A stretch of DNA of 64,000 nucleotides, taken from assembly GCF_022213065.1 (NCBI RefSeq), contig NZ_JAKLJA010000012.1:1-64000 (forward strand), given 5' to 3'. Each line of letters begins with the position of its first letter. The first letter of the stretch is position 1. The notes under the pieces were generated by a model. That model made no database searches. It saw nothing but the letters and a program-made list of their open reading frames with translations, and had not been told where the DNA came from. Made by a program: the position numbers and the translations under genes. This DNA is from Paraburkholderia tagetis. GTDB lineage: Bacteria; Pseudomonadota; Gammaproteobacteria; Burkholderiales; Burkholderiaceae. Below are positions 1 to 7,992 of the stretch, one piece after another.

Positions 1-122
1 CTACACGCTTCCTTCAGACCCCGCCTCGCGACGACGCCCTTGCGTTTCACTAGCCCTTCGCCCCATCTGGCTGGGCAGGGGACTCTCACCCCCAAGCTGT
101 TGCGCATGCTCGGCGCACAAAA

Positions 123-154
123 GAGGGCAGCCTGCGGGCTGCCCTCGTGTTTTA
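123..154 (+). terminator. Terminator-like hairpin
   Basis: GAGGGCAGCC (123-132) pairs perfectly with GGCTGCCCTC (137-146) across a TGCG tetraloop and is followed by GTGTTTTA. The T run is short, so this is a likely but not strong intrinsic terminator for a plus-strand gene lying left of the window. Confidence 0.55.
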
Positions 155-285
155 GGGGCGCCCGCGAAACCTTGCGCTGGGTGAAAAAAAGATTTTTTTG
201 TCCCAGGCAAGATACCAGGGGGTTCTTATTTTTTTGATGTTCGCGCAAACAGAGTCAATCGTTGCTGACGAGGCGAGCCACGTCC

Positions 286-294
286 TGTGGGTAA
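286..294 (-). promoter_or_regulatory. DnaA-box-like nonamer, one mismatch
   Basis: On the minus strand this reads TTACCCACA, one base from the consensus TTATCCACA. It matters only together with the perfect box at 456-464 and the AT-rich tract at 184-240. Confidence 0.3.
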
Positions 295-455
295 CCTCTG
301 AAATGCCTGAAAACTCAATGGCCTGCATGCACGAAGGGCGGGTAGACTTCGGTTGCGTTGGCGGAAAAAATCAGGGATAACCAGGTATCGGCAGGGTTCA
401 GGATTACACAGCATCTAGAATCACCCCACATACCAATGGCGTACTTACTAACTGG

Positions 456-464
456 TTATCCACA
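456..464 (+). promoter_or_regulatory. Perfect DnaA box
   Basis: TTATCCACA matches the DnaA box consensus exactly. A 7/9 match in the opposite orientation (TTATCCAAC on the minus strand) follows at 471-479. Single perfect boxes occur by chance, so binding is inferred, not shown. Confidence 0.4.
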
Positions 465-736
465 ATTCTCGTTGGATAAGTTAGCTGTGCGATTCGCCAC
501 TCTCGCATAGAATATCGGTTTGCGGCGCAGGTGCGAGGCGTGAAGGACGCTTTGGGCCTGTAAGGCGAGAGATGAAATGACTGTGCGCGGCGGGCGTTTT
601 TGCGCCGGCGAAGCAGGAATTTTTTGAGATGGTGCGGTCGATTTCCTGGAATCGGGCGCGAACTTTCCCACAAGGCTGCCGACATGTGCGGCGGCTGACG
701 ATGCAGCGCAAGCTGCCAAATAACCAGCGAAAGACT

Positions 737-1375
737 ATGAGCGAAGGCGTATACGGAGAGCAGGCAGCCGGGCGGGTGACCCATAGCCTGCTGCGACTGA
801 GCACGGCAATGCGAAGCCAGGCTTGGGACTGGGCCGAAGGGGCGGGACTCACGCCAACCCAGGGTGAAATTCTCGTGCTGCTCATGCAGCGCAAGGGGCC
901 GATGCGCCTCGGCGAGATCGCCCGTGAGACGGCACTGACTGCCGCCACGACCAGCGATGCAGTGAGCACGCTCGAAACCAAGGGTCTCGTCGAAAAGCGC
1001 CGTGCGCTCGACGACGGCCGCGCGCTCGCGGTGCGTCTCACCGCGCGTGGCCGCACGGCCGCGAAGAAGGCCGCGCAATGGCCCGACTTCCTCTCGAAGG
1101 CTGTCGGCACGCTGCGCGCGGACGAGCAGTCGGCGATCTACCGCACGCTGCTCAAGACGGTCTACGTGCTGGAGTCGCAGGAAGCCATGCCGCAGCACCG
1201 CATGTGCCTCACCTGCTCGCATTTCGAGCCCAGCAAGAACCCGAAGAAGACGCCGCATCACTGCGGGCTGCTTAAAATCGACATGTCGGACACCGACGTG
1301 CGTCTCGATTGCTCGGTGTACGACCAGGCCGACGCAACGACGCAGAAAAAGAACTGGAAGATTTTCGCAGCGTAA
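737..1375 (+). CDS. MarR-family regulator with C-terminal four-cysteine motif
   Basis: A 212-residue winged-helix regulator. Residues about 38-105 carry the MarR helix-turn-helix and wing (LGEIARETALTAATTSDAVS, then LVEKRRALDDGRA). After the dimerisation helices the C terminus has Cys157 and Cys160 as a CxxC pair, then Cys176 and Cys192, a spacing that could bind a metal or sense redox state. The start at 737 gives a normal MarR N terminus; an in-frame start at 629 would add a region without family resemblance. No operon partner: the next gene is 226 bases away. The ligand and target genes are unknown. Confidence 0.85.
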   Translation: MSEGVYGEQAAGRVTHSLLRLSTAMRSQAWDWAEGAGLTPTQGEILVLLMQRKGPMRLGEIARETALTAATTSDAVSTLETKGLVEKRRALDDGRALAVRLTARGRTAAKKAAQWPDFLSKAVGTLRADEQSAIYRTLLKTVYVLESQEAMPQHRMCLTCSHFEPSKNPKKTPHHCGLLKIDMSDTDVRLDCSVYDQADATTQKKNWKIFAA

Positions 1376-1601
1376 TTGCCATGCGGCGTCATGTGACGTC
1401 GCACGGGCCGGCGGCTGTTCGCAGCCGCGCGGCGCGCTTGAACGAGGTATCCGGTTCGACCGTGCGCGTGGCGCGTTGGCGCCAGCGCGCCTGAATCGTT
1501 GCACGCAGGTGCGTGCTCCAGCGTGTGCTTATCGTGCGATGCCGGCATGCATGCCGCTCGCACGACGCGTTGCATTGTGTAGCTGACCCAGGGATTTGCC
1601 G

Positions 1602-2339
1602 ATGAATCGCGAAGTATTGGCCATTCGCCACGTATATTTCGAGGACCTCGGCAGTTTCGAACGGGTGCTCGGGGACCGCGGGTGCCCGGTGCGCTATGTC
1701 GATGTCGGCTTTGCGCGCGTCGGCGCGCTCAATCCCGTTTCGACCTCGCTGATGGTGATCCTCGGCGGTCCCATCAATGCCTGCGACGACGCTCGCTATC
1801 CCACGCTTGCCCCCATCACCGCGCTGATCGAAAAGCGTATCGCCGCGGGCCTGCCCACGCTCGGCATTTGCCTCGGCGCGCAGCTCATCGCGCGCGTGCT
1901 CGGCGCACGCGTCTATGCCTCCGGTCAGCAGGAAATCGGCTGGACGCCGCTCACGCTGACCGACGCGGGCCGTGCCTCGCCGCTGCGGCACGTCGATGGC
2001 GCATCCACGTCGATGCTGCACTGGCATGGCGACACGTTCGATCTGCCGCAAGGCGCGACACGTCTTGCCTCAACGCCGCTGTGTGAAAACCAGGCGTTCT
2101 CGTGGGGCTCGCATGTGCTTGGTCTGCAATGTCATCCCGAAGTGCGCGCCGACCGCTTCGAACCCTGGCTGATCGGCCATGCCGCCGAGATCGATGCGGC
2201 GTGCATCGACGTCAATCTGCTGCGGGCGCAGACCGCGCAGCACGGTCCGGCGCTCGAGGTCCACGCGAGCCGCATGTTCGGCGAATGGCTCGACGCCGTC
2301 GACAACGTGAACACCGGCTCACCCGCGTCACAGCCCTGA
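1602..2339 (+). CDS. Class I glutamine amidotransferase-like protein
   Basis: A protein of about 245 residues with the class I glutamine amidotransferase fold. The nucleophile elbow is GICLGAQL (catalytic Cys) and the His-Glu part of the triad is in LQCHPEVRAD. It resembles stand-alone GMP-synthase-like amidotransferases (YfeJ type), which lack a fused synthetase domain; the acceptor substrate is not evident. ATG at 1602 is preferred over ATG at 1596 because MNREVLAI aligns with the usual start. It is followed 115 bases later by an old-yellow-enzyme gene on the same strand, but no functional link is clear. Confidence 0.85.
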   Translation: MNREVLAIRHVYFEDLGSFERVLGDRGCPVRYVDVGFARVGALNPVSTSLMVILGGPINACDDARYPTLAPITALIEKRIAAGLPTLGICLGAQLIARVLGARVYASGQQEIGWTPLTLTDAGRASPLRHVDGASTSMLHWHGDTFDLPQGATRLASTPLCENQAFSWGSHVLGLQCHPEVRADRFEPWLIGHAAEIDAACIDVNLLRAQTAQHGPALEVHASRMFGEWLDAVDNVNTGSPASQP

Positions 2340-2454
2340 ATCTGCCGGTCTTTTGCCAGACCTTTGGACCGTTGAGGGCCGTTGGGTGGCCGTCAGCGCC
2401 TGTCAAAGACGCGTGCTATTCTCGAACGCTTCCACCACCGTTCGCACTCCTCCC

Positions 2455-3567
2455 ATGAGCAAGCTCTTCACTCCGCTCGAGTTGCGTGGCGTGACGCTCG
2501 CCAACCGCATTGTCGTGTCGCCGATGTGTCAGTACTCGGCCGTGCGAGGCGAGGCCACCGACTGGCACATGATCCATCTCGGCCATCTCGCGCTTTCGGG
2601 GGCGGCGATGCTGTGCATCGAAGCGACTGCCGTCGAGCCGGACGGCCGCATCACGCCCGCCGATCTCGGTCTCTGGGACGACGTGACCGAAGCCGCGCTC
2701 GAACCGGTGATTGCCGCCATCCGCCGTCATTCGCCGGTTCGCATCGCCATGCAGATCTCGCATGCGGGGCGCAAGGCGTCGAGCCGCGTGCCCTGGGAGG
2801 GTGGGCAACTGATTTCCGTGGCCGATGGCGGATGGTTGCCGCATGCGCCCTCCGAGCTGCCGCACAAGGCCGACGAAACGCTGCCGCTCGCGCTCGATAC
2901 GGCCGGCCTGAACCGCGTGCGCAATGCGTTTGTGGCAACGGCGCGGCGTGCGGCGCGGCTCGGTATCGACGCGCTCGAAGTCCACGCGGCACACGGCTAT
3001 CTGCTCCATCAATTCCTTTCGCCGATCGCCAACCAGCGCAGCGACGAATATGGCGGTTCGCTCGAAAACCGTATGCGCTTTCCGCTCGAAGTGTTCGACG
3101 CGGTGCGCGCGGAATTTCCGGCCGATCGCCCGATTGGTGTGCGAGTGTCGGCAACCGATTGGGTGGACGGCGGCTGGACACCCGAAAACACTGTCGTGTT
3201 CGCGCAAGCGCTCAAGGCGCGCGGAGCGGACTGGATCGACGTATCGTCCGGCGGTGTCTCGCCGTTGCAGAAGATTCCGCTCGAGCCCGGCTATCAGGTG
3301 CCGTTCGCGCGCAAGGTGAAGCAGGAGACCGGCGTGAACACGATTGCGGTGGGGCTCATCACCGACGCGTTGCAGGCCAATCAAATTCTCGAAGACGGTG
3401 AAGCCGATATGATCGCGATGGCGCGCGCGATGCTCTACGATCCGCGCTGGCCATGGCACGCCGCCGCGCAACTCGGCGCGAGCGTGAACGCGCCGCCGCA
3501 GTACTGGCGCTCGCAGCCTCGCGAGCACAAGACGCTCTTTGGCGAAACGACGCTCGGTCAAAGGTGA
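2455..3567 (+). CDS. NADH:flavin oxidoreductase, old yellow enzyme family (YqjM/NamA type)
   Basis: A 370-residue FMN-dependent ene-reductase expected in the cytosol. It opens with LFTPLELRGVTLANRIVVSP followed by MCQYSA, where the Cys is the flavin-tuning residue typical of the YqjM/XenA subclass. The HAAHGYLLHQFLSP and NQRSDEYGGS motifs and the C-terminal MARAMLYDPRWPWHAA are characteristic of the subclass. Such enzymes reduce activated C=C bonds in enones, nitro compounds or quinones; the physiological substrate is unknown. The ATG at 2455 starts exactly where the family starts; upstream in-frame sequence from 2353 is not conserved in kind. Confidence 0.9.
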   Translation: MSKLFTPLELRGVTLANRIVVSPMCQYSAVRGEATDWHMIHLGHLALSGAAMLCIEATAVEPDGRITPADLGLWDDVTEAALEPVIAAIRRHSPVRIAMQISHAGRKASSRVPWEGGQLISVADGGWLPHAPSELPHKADETLPLALDTAGLNRVRNAFVATARRAARLGIDALEVHAAHGYLLHQFLSPIANQRSDEYGGSLENRMRFPLEVFDAVRAEFPADRPIGVRVSATDWVDGGWTPENTVVFAQALKARGADWIDVSSGGVSPLQKIPLEPGYQVPFARKVKQETGVNTIAVGLITDALQANQILEDGEADMIAMARAMLYDPRWPWHAAAQLGASVNAPPQYWRSQPREHKTLFGETTLGQR

Positions 3568-3775
3568 ATACGCGCTGAAGTCGCGTTGAATGCAACGTTG
3601 AGCGTCGCGCGAGTAAGCGCCACGCGAGTTGAACGAAAGAGGCGTGAACGTGTACGATGCCGGTTGCGGCGCGCTTCTCGAGACTTCTCGAGCCTTTCGA
3701 TTGAATGCGCGCTCATGAGCGCGGCGCCGACAAGGCGCCGCGTTTGCGTGGAATGACTAAACAAGGATTCATTCA

Positions 3776-4279
3776 ATGAGTGTACGCAGGATCGTCGTGC
3801 GCCAGTCGGGCGTACACGGCAAGGGCGTATTTGCGGCCGGATCTATCGAGGCCGGCGAACGTCTGATCGAATACAAGGGCGAACGCATCTCGTGGAAGGA
3901 AGCATTGCGGCGTCATCCGCATAATCCCGACGAACCGAATCACACCTTCTATTTTGCGCTCGACGACGGCGACGTGATCGACGGCAAGGTGAAAGGCAAC
4001 AGTGCGCGCTGGATCAATCACTCATGCTCGCCGAACTGCGAAGCCGAAGAGATCGACGGTCACGTGTACATTCACGCGCTGCGCGATATCGACGAGGGCG
4101 AGGAACTGTTTTACGACTACGGTCTCGTGATCGACGCGAAGCAGACCAGGAAGCTCAAGCGCGAATACGAATGCCGCTGCGGCGCACGCAAGTGCCGCGG
4201 CACGATGCTCGCGCCGCCCGAGGAGAGCGAGGGCAAAGGCAAGGGCGGCAAGTCGAAGAAGAGCAAGAAAAAGAAATAG
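3776..4279 (+). CDS. SET-domain protein (putative protein lysine methyltransferase)
   Basis: A 167-residue protein that is almost entirely a SET domain. Visible elements are the N-terminal GVHGKGVFA, the cofactor and substrate motif NHSCSPNC (81-88), the catalytic-tyrosine segment LFYDYG (111-116) and a post-SET-like cysteine cluster in YECRCGARKC (131-140), which together could bind zinc. The last 17 residues are almost all Lys, Gly and Ser, suggesting nucleic acid or acidic-partner binding. SET domains methylate lysine in histones or, in bacteria, other proteins; the bacterial target is unknown. It stands alone, with a hairpin terminator 62 bases downstream. Confidence 0.88.
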   Translation: MSVRRIVVRQSGVHGKGVFAAGSIEAGERLIEYKGERISWKEALRRHPHNPDEPNHTFYFALDDGDVIDGKVKGNSARWINHSCSPNCEAEEIDGHVYIHALRDIDEGEELFYDYGLVIDAKQTRKLKREYECRCGARKCRGTMLAPPEESEGKGKGGKSKKSKKKK

Positions 4280-4340
4280 AAATAGGCATGGCGGCTGGCT
4301 GAGCCGTGTATGCGTGCATCGTCACGTACTACTGGAACGA

Positions 4341-4373
4341 ACATGGGCCGCTCGATGCGGCCCATGTCTTTTC
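4341..4373 (+). terminator. Intrinsic terminator after the SET gene
   Basis: ACATGGGCCGC (4341-4351) and GCGGCCCATGT (4357-4367) form a perfect 11-bp stem with a TCGAT loop, followed by CTTTTC. It lies between the convergent SET gene and the histidine kinase gene and is best oriented for the SET transcript. Confidence 0.65.
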
Positions 4374-4411
4374 TCGATGCGGATGTGAACTCGGCGCCGC
4401 GCGTCAGTGCG

Positions 4412-6028
4412 TCAGTTATCGACAGGCGCTTTGTGCGTGGGCTTTTTCGCGGGCAACTGCGTGTGAGGAAGCGCGTAAGACTGCGCGTGAGAACCGGCTT
4501 CGCTTTGGTCGGTGCGCGCCGCGCTCTTGCCCGATGTATGCATATCCGCAACCGTCTCCTTCGTGCGGTTCGTTTCCTTGCCGTCTTTCGCGCCCGGTGC
4601 CGGGCGGCTCGCGAGCGGCACGCGCACGATGAATCGCGCACCGCCTTCCGGCGCGTCCTCGTAGTGCACGCTGCCGCGATGCAGGGTCATGATGTCGTGC
4701 ACGATCGCGAGGCCAAGGCCCGCGCCGCTGTCCACGCCGCTCTCGGTTTGCCCGTCGCCGCGGAAGAAGCGCTTGAAGAGATCGGCTTGCTGCGTTGGCG
4801 GCACACCGCGGCCGTTGTCTTCGACGACGATCTCGGCCATCGGCACGCCATCCGCAAGTGTTTCAGTAACGGTGACAGTGATGCGTCCGCCCTCGGCGCG
4901 CGCGGCCGGCAGATACTTCAGCGCGTTGTCGAGCAGATTGGCAATCACTTCGTGCAGCAGCACGGGATTGCCGCGCACCGTCAGCGGCGTGTCGTTCTCG
5001 GGATCGTCGAGGCGCTGGAAGCCGAGGTCGACGTGGCTCGCGAGCGCGCGCGGCACCCACTCGGCGCCGGTTTCGAACGCCAGCGCGGCCATGTCGATAT
5101 CGACGAAGCGCGCCGCCTGTTCGCCCGGCTCGGCGCGCGCGAGCGAAAGCAACTGATTCGAGAGACGCACTGCGCGGTCGGCGGCGGCGCGCAGCTCACG
5201 CACGGCGTCGCTGACCTTCTGCGGCTCGCGTGCGTTCACGGCCTGCTCGGCATGCAGCTTCACAGCCGTGAGCGGCGTGCGCAGTTGATGGGCGGCGTCG
5301 GCGATGAACTTGCGCTGCGCGTCGAGCGCGGTCTTCAGGCGCCCGAGCAGCGCGTTGAGCGCGCCAGTGAGCGGACGGATCTCGACCGGCACGAAGGTTT
5401 CGTCGACCGGTTCGAGCGAGGTGTGCGTCTGGCGATTGAGCGAGTCCGCGAGATCGGTGAGCGGGTTGAGCTGCTGGTTCACCACGCGCCACACGATCGC
5501 CCAGCCGGCGAGCAGGAGCAGCAGCAGCGGCATCATGATCGCCACGAGGAACTCGGCGGCAATGCGAAAGCGGTGATGCACGGGCTGACCCACCTCCACG
5601 ACGATGGGGTTGCCTTTGGGCTGCGGCACGCGCACCTGCGCGACGCGCACGCTCACGCCCTTGTAGAGGGTCTCGAACACGTACGCGTAGTGCATGCGGC
5701 GCACGTTGTCGCCGCGCAGCGGCAGGTCGTGGTCGCCGGCGATTTCGGTTTCGCCGTCGCTGATGCGGTAGATGAGGTGCTCGACCGGATCGGAGAACAT
5801 CGCCTGGGCGAGCGGTGGCACAGTGATGGGCGCCTCTGGGCCGGCGATCTGGATCTGTTTGGAGATGGCGGTGGCGAGGTCGGCGAGCGAGCGGTCGACC
5901 ACGTGCTGCGTGTATTGCCACGCGAGCCAATAGGCAATCAGGCCGCTCATTAGCGCGAGCAGCGAAAGTGGAGCGGCGAGGCGCCGCAATAGCGTGCGCC
6001 GCAGGCTCGTTGCGGCCGGTAGGGACAT
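4412..6028 (-). CDS. Two-component sensor histidine kinase (TctE/QseC-like)
   Basis: An inner-membrane sensor kinase of about 538 residues. An N-terminal transmembrane segment (LSLLALMSGLIAYWLAW) and a second near the middle (MMPLLLLLLAGWAIVWRV) flank a periplasmic domain of the TctE N-terminal type. A HAMP-like linker, the H-box AAHQLRTPLTAVKLH with the phospho-accepting His, and ATPase boxes NLLDNALKY, VEDNGRGV and GAGLGLAIV follow. After the catalytic domain is an unusual hydrophilic tail of about 50 residues rich in Ser, Lys and His. The start at 6028 is a choice; an in-frame ATG at 6088 adds 20 low-complexity residues. Its partner regulator lies about 400 bases upstream. Confidence 0.88.
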   Translation of the reverse strand: MSLPAATSLRRTLLRRLAAPLSLLALMSGLIAYWLAWQYTQHVVDRSLADLATAISKQIQIAGPEAPITVPPLAQAMFSDPVEHLIYRISDGETEIAGDHDLPLRGDNVRRMHYAYVFETLYKGVSVRVAQVRVPQPKGNPIVVEVGQPVHHRFRIAAEFLVAIMMPLLLLLLAGWAIVWRVVNQQLNPLTDLADSLNRQTHTSLEPVDETFVPVEIRPLTGALNALLGRLKTALDAQRKFIADAAHQLRTPLTAVKLHAEQAVNAREPQKVSDAVRELRAAADRAVRLSNQLLSLARAEPGEQAARFVDIDMAALAFETGAEWVPRALASHVDLGFQRLDDPENDTPLTVRGNPVLLHEVIANLLDNALKYLPAARAEGGRITVTVTETLADGVPMAEIVVEDNGRGVPPTQQADLFKRFFRGDGQTESGVDSGAGLGLAIVHDIMTLHRGSVHYEDAPEGGARFIVRVPLASRPAPGAKDGKETNRTKETVADMHTSGKSAARTDQSEAGSHAQSYALPHTQLPAKKPTHKAPVDN

Positions 6029-6431
6029 GGTCGGTTCGGGCGAAGAAGGGTCAGGCGCAGGGCAGCAGGTTCTGGGCGTGCGCGCCATACGGACTGGGAC
6101 TCATTTTACGCGGGTGGGCGGGCCTGCGGCAGACTGGCCACGCCCGGACCCAGGCCGTGACGTATCGCGGTGCTTGACGCTTGGTGCTTGGTGCTTGCTG
6201 GGTATGTGTCGGGTGCGCGGGCGCTTGCCTTGCCGCGCGACGCTCGGGAGACCTGCGCAACGGCGGGGGCGGGCGCGACGAGCTTCAGCCCAGTGCGTGG
6301 CCGGGCTGAAAGCTGGAGCGGGGGAGATGCAGCGGCGCATGGAGCTTGCGCCGCGGTTGTGGTGCCTGATGTGGTGCCTGATGTGGTGCCTGATGTTGCG
6401 CCTGATGGCGCGCGAGCGGGCCTCAGCGGCC
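6029..6431. other. Gap between response regulator and kinase genes
   Basis: No gene is seen. Two-component pairs normally overlap or nearly touch, so about 400 bases between regulator and kinase is unusual. It contains a 12-nt tandem repeat at 6361-6408 and short GCTTGGT repeats around 6178-6200. Confidence 0.5.
6361..6408. repeat. 12-nt tandem repeat, three perfect units and one degenerate
   Basis: GGTGCCTGATGT occurs at 6361-6372, 6373-6384 and 6385-6396, followed by the degenerate unit TGCGCCTGATGG at 6397-6408. The tract begins 23 bases beyond the response-regulator stop codon, within the regulator-kinase spacer. Confidence 0.85.
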
Positions 6432-7118
6432 TCAGGCAGCCTGGCGGATTTCTTGCAGCAGATAGCCGAAACCACGCACCGTGACGATCTCGACACGGCA
6501 GCTTTCGAGCTTCTTGCGCACGCGGTGCACGTAGACTTCGATCGCGGTGTCGCCGAGGTCGCCGCCGAAATGCGTGAGGTGGTCTTGCAGTTGCGCCTTG
6601 CTCACGACGCGGCCATGACGCAGCAGCAGCATTTCGAGCACGGCAAATTCGCGCGGCGAAAGCTCGAGCGGTTTGTCGTCGTTGAAGATGCGGCGGTCGA
6701 CACCCGACAGGCGCACACCGCCGAGCGAGACTTCGGGGCGCGGCACGTCGCCGTGCGGGCCGCTGCGGCGCATCACGGCGCGAATGCGCGCTTCGAGCTC
6801 GGCCGGTTCGAACGGCTTGAGCATGTAGTCGTCGGCGCCCGAATTCAGGCCTTGCACGCGGTCGTTCAGTTCGTCGCGCGCGGTGAGCACGATGACCGGC
6901 GTGTGCCGGTTGCTCTGGCGAAAGCGCGAGAGCAGCGTCATGCCGTCGATACCCGGCAGGCCGAGATCGAGGATCACGAGCTCATGACGATTTTGCGTGA
7001 GTGCCTGTTCGGCGAAGATGCCGTCGTGGACCATGTCGACCGTGAAGCCGGCTTGTTCGAGGCTGGACTGGATACCGCGTGCGATGGGGCGGTCGTCTTC
7101 GATCAGAAGGAGTCGCAT
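6432..7118 (-). CDS. OmpR-family response regulator (TctD/QseB-like)
   Basis: A 228-residue transcription factor. The receiver domain (1-115) shows the acidic pocket LIEDD, the phosphorylated Asp in VILDLGLPGIDG, and the conserved Thr and Lys in VIVLTARDE and MLKPFEP. The C-terminal winged helix (about 130-225) contains LELSPREFAVLEMLL and VYVHRVRKKLE, as in OmpR/PhoB regulators. It should be phosphorylated by the kinase encoded downstream on the same strand. The start ATG follows the sequence ACTCCTTCTG on the plus strand, an AGGAG ribosome-binding site on the coding strand. Confidence 0.92.
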   Translation of the reverse strand: MRLLLIEDDRPIARGIQSSLEQAGFTVDMVHDGIFAEQALTQNRHELVILDLGLPGIDGMTLLSRFRQSNRHTPVIVLTARDELNDRVQGLNSGADDYMLKPFEPAELEARIRAVMRRSGPHGDVPRPEVSLGGVRLSGVDRRIFNDDKPLELSPREFAVLEMLLLRHGRVVSKAQLQDHLTHFGGDLGDTAIEVYVHRVRKKLESCRVEIVTVRGFGYLLQEIRQAA

Positions 7119-7490
7119 GGGATTCGCTCAATACAATGGGTTTAGCATTTACGCACGCAGTTCGCGTTTCGACTTCTGGCGCAATCGCTCGCTTTCGAGC
7201 GGTGACGAACTCGCGTTGCCGCGTTGTCGTTGTTGTGCCAGGAGACGCGTTCCAGGCCGTATGCGCTGCTGATTGTACAGCGTCAGAACGTCTTCCCACC
7301 GTAACGTTTAGACCCCATGCAAGCGCTGCCTGGGAGTCTTACGTATCCTTCAATATTGGCCTTCAAAGCTGAAGGTTTGGACGTCTGATACCCTGCATTA
7401 TGCTTTCATCGCAGCGCTTGTGCGTGTTGCGCGTCGTGCGGGCTTTTATCTAACGCACGACGCACGCAAAGCGCTTACGCGTTCCTGATT
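7119..7490. other. Gap between phhB and the response regulator
   Basis: No gene is seen in 372 bases. The left part should hold the response-regulator promoter, but I cannot fix a -35/-10 pair. The right part has a long imperfect hairpin (7415-7476) downstream of phhB. Confidence 0.5.
7415..7476 (-). terminator. Long hairpin downstream of phhB
   Basis: GCGTCGTGCG (7432-7441) pairs with CGCACGACGC (7455-7464), and outer AGCGCT halves at 7415-7420 and 7471-7476 can extend the stem. There is no T tract on the minus strand, so it may be a 3'-end stabiliser or weak terminator of phhAB, not a classical intrinsic terminator. Confidence 0.4.
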
Positions 7491-7802
7491 TCAGGCCGAC
7501 GCGGTGAGAGGGCCGGGCGCGATCGAGTCGATGAAGCGCGCGAGGTCGATGTCGCGCTTGGTGAGGCCGTCGGCCTCATGGGTCGAAAGCGTGATTTCCA
7601 CACGGTTGTAGACGTTGAACCATTCGGGATGGTGGTCCATTTCCTGCGCCTTGATCGCCACGCGCGTCATGAAGCCGAAGGCTTCGTTGAAGTCGGCGAA
7701 ATGGAAATGGCGCTGGATGGCGTCGCGGCCCGCGACGGCGTGCCAGCCGCGCAGGTCGGCGAGTTGCGTGGCGCGCTCTTCGGAGGTGAGTCGGTTGATC
7801 AT
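7491..7802 (-). CDS. phhB: Pterin-4a-carbinolamine dehydratase
   Basis: A 103-residue cytosolic enzyme that dehydrates 4a-hydroxytetrahydrobiopterin, recycling the pterin cofactor used by phenylalanine hydroxylase. The diagnostic motif is [20 protein letters not shown], with the His-His-Pro-Glu-Trp active-site block, followed by the C-terminal [12 protein letters not shown]. The ATG at 7802 matches the family start; an upstream extension to 7949 is not family-like. It lies 190 bases downstream of phhA on the same strand, the standard PhhA-PhhB pairing. Confidence 0.95.
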   Translation of the reverse strand: MINRLTSEERATQLADLRGWHAVAGRDAIQRHFHFADFNEAFGFMTRVAIKAQEMDHHPEWFNVYNRVEITLSTHEADGLTKRDIDLARFIDSIAPGPLTASA

Positions 7803-7992
7803 CGTGGCACCTGTTTGTGCGATGTGTATTTCAGGCCCGGCAAAGCCGCCGGGTCGATGAGCCATTTTTTCACGGATGTGCGACGCGTGCGTGCAGACCG
7901 GGCGGCGGTGCGGCAATTCGCGCACGGGGAATACTGGCTCCATGCGCATGGTTCATGCCGCTAGCCGTCTTGTGGCCCGCCGCGCCGTGCGC

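Larger units (their letters stand above)
1..736. other. Non-coding region before the MarR-type gene
   Basis: No convincing gene is seen here; the open frames are short, overlap on both strands and lack family motifs. The stretch holds a terminator-like hairpin near 123-154, an AT-rich tract at about 184-240 with long A and T runs, and a perfect DnaA box at 456-464 with related nonamers nearby. The 3' end of a gene lying outside the window may occupy the first 100 bases, but I cannot identify it. Confidence 0.5.

Noticed and set aside
1..210. Minus-strand frame of 69 codons at the left edge
   Set aside because: Crosses the terminator-like hairpin, has no motif and no support as a gene.
4310..5953. 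Long plus-strand frame of 547 codons opposite the histidine kinase
   Set aside because: It is a shadow of the kinase gene caused by high GC at third positions; it is rich in Arg, Ala, His and Gly and has no domain motif.
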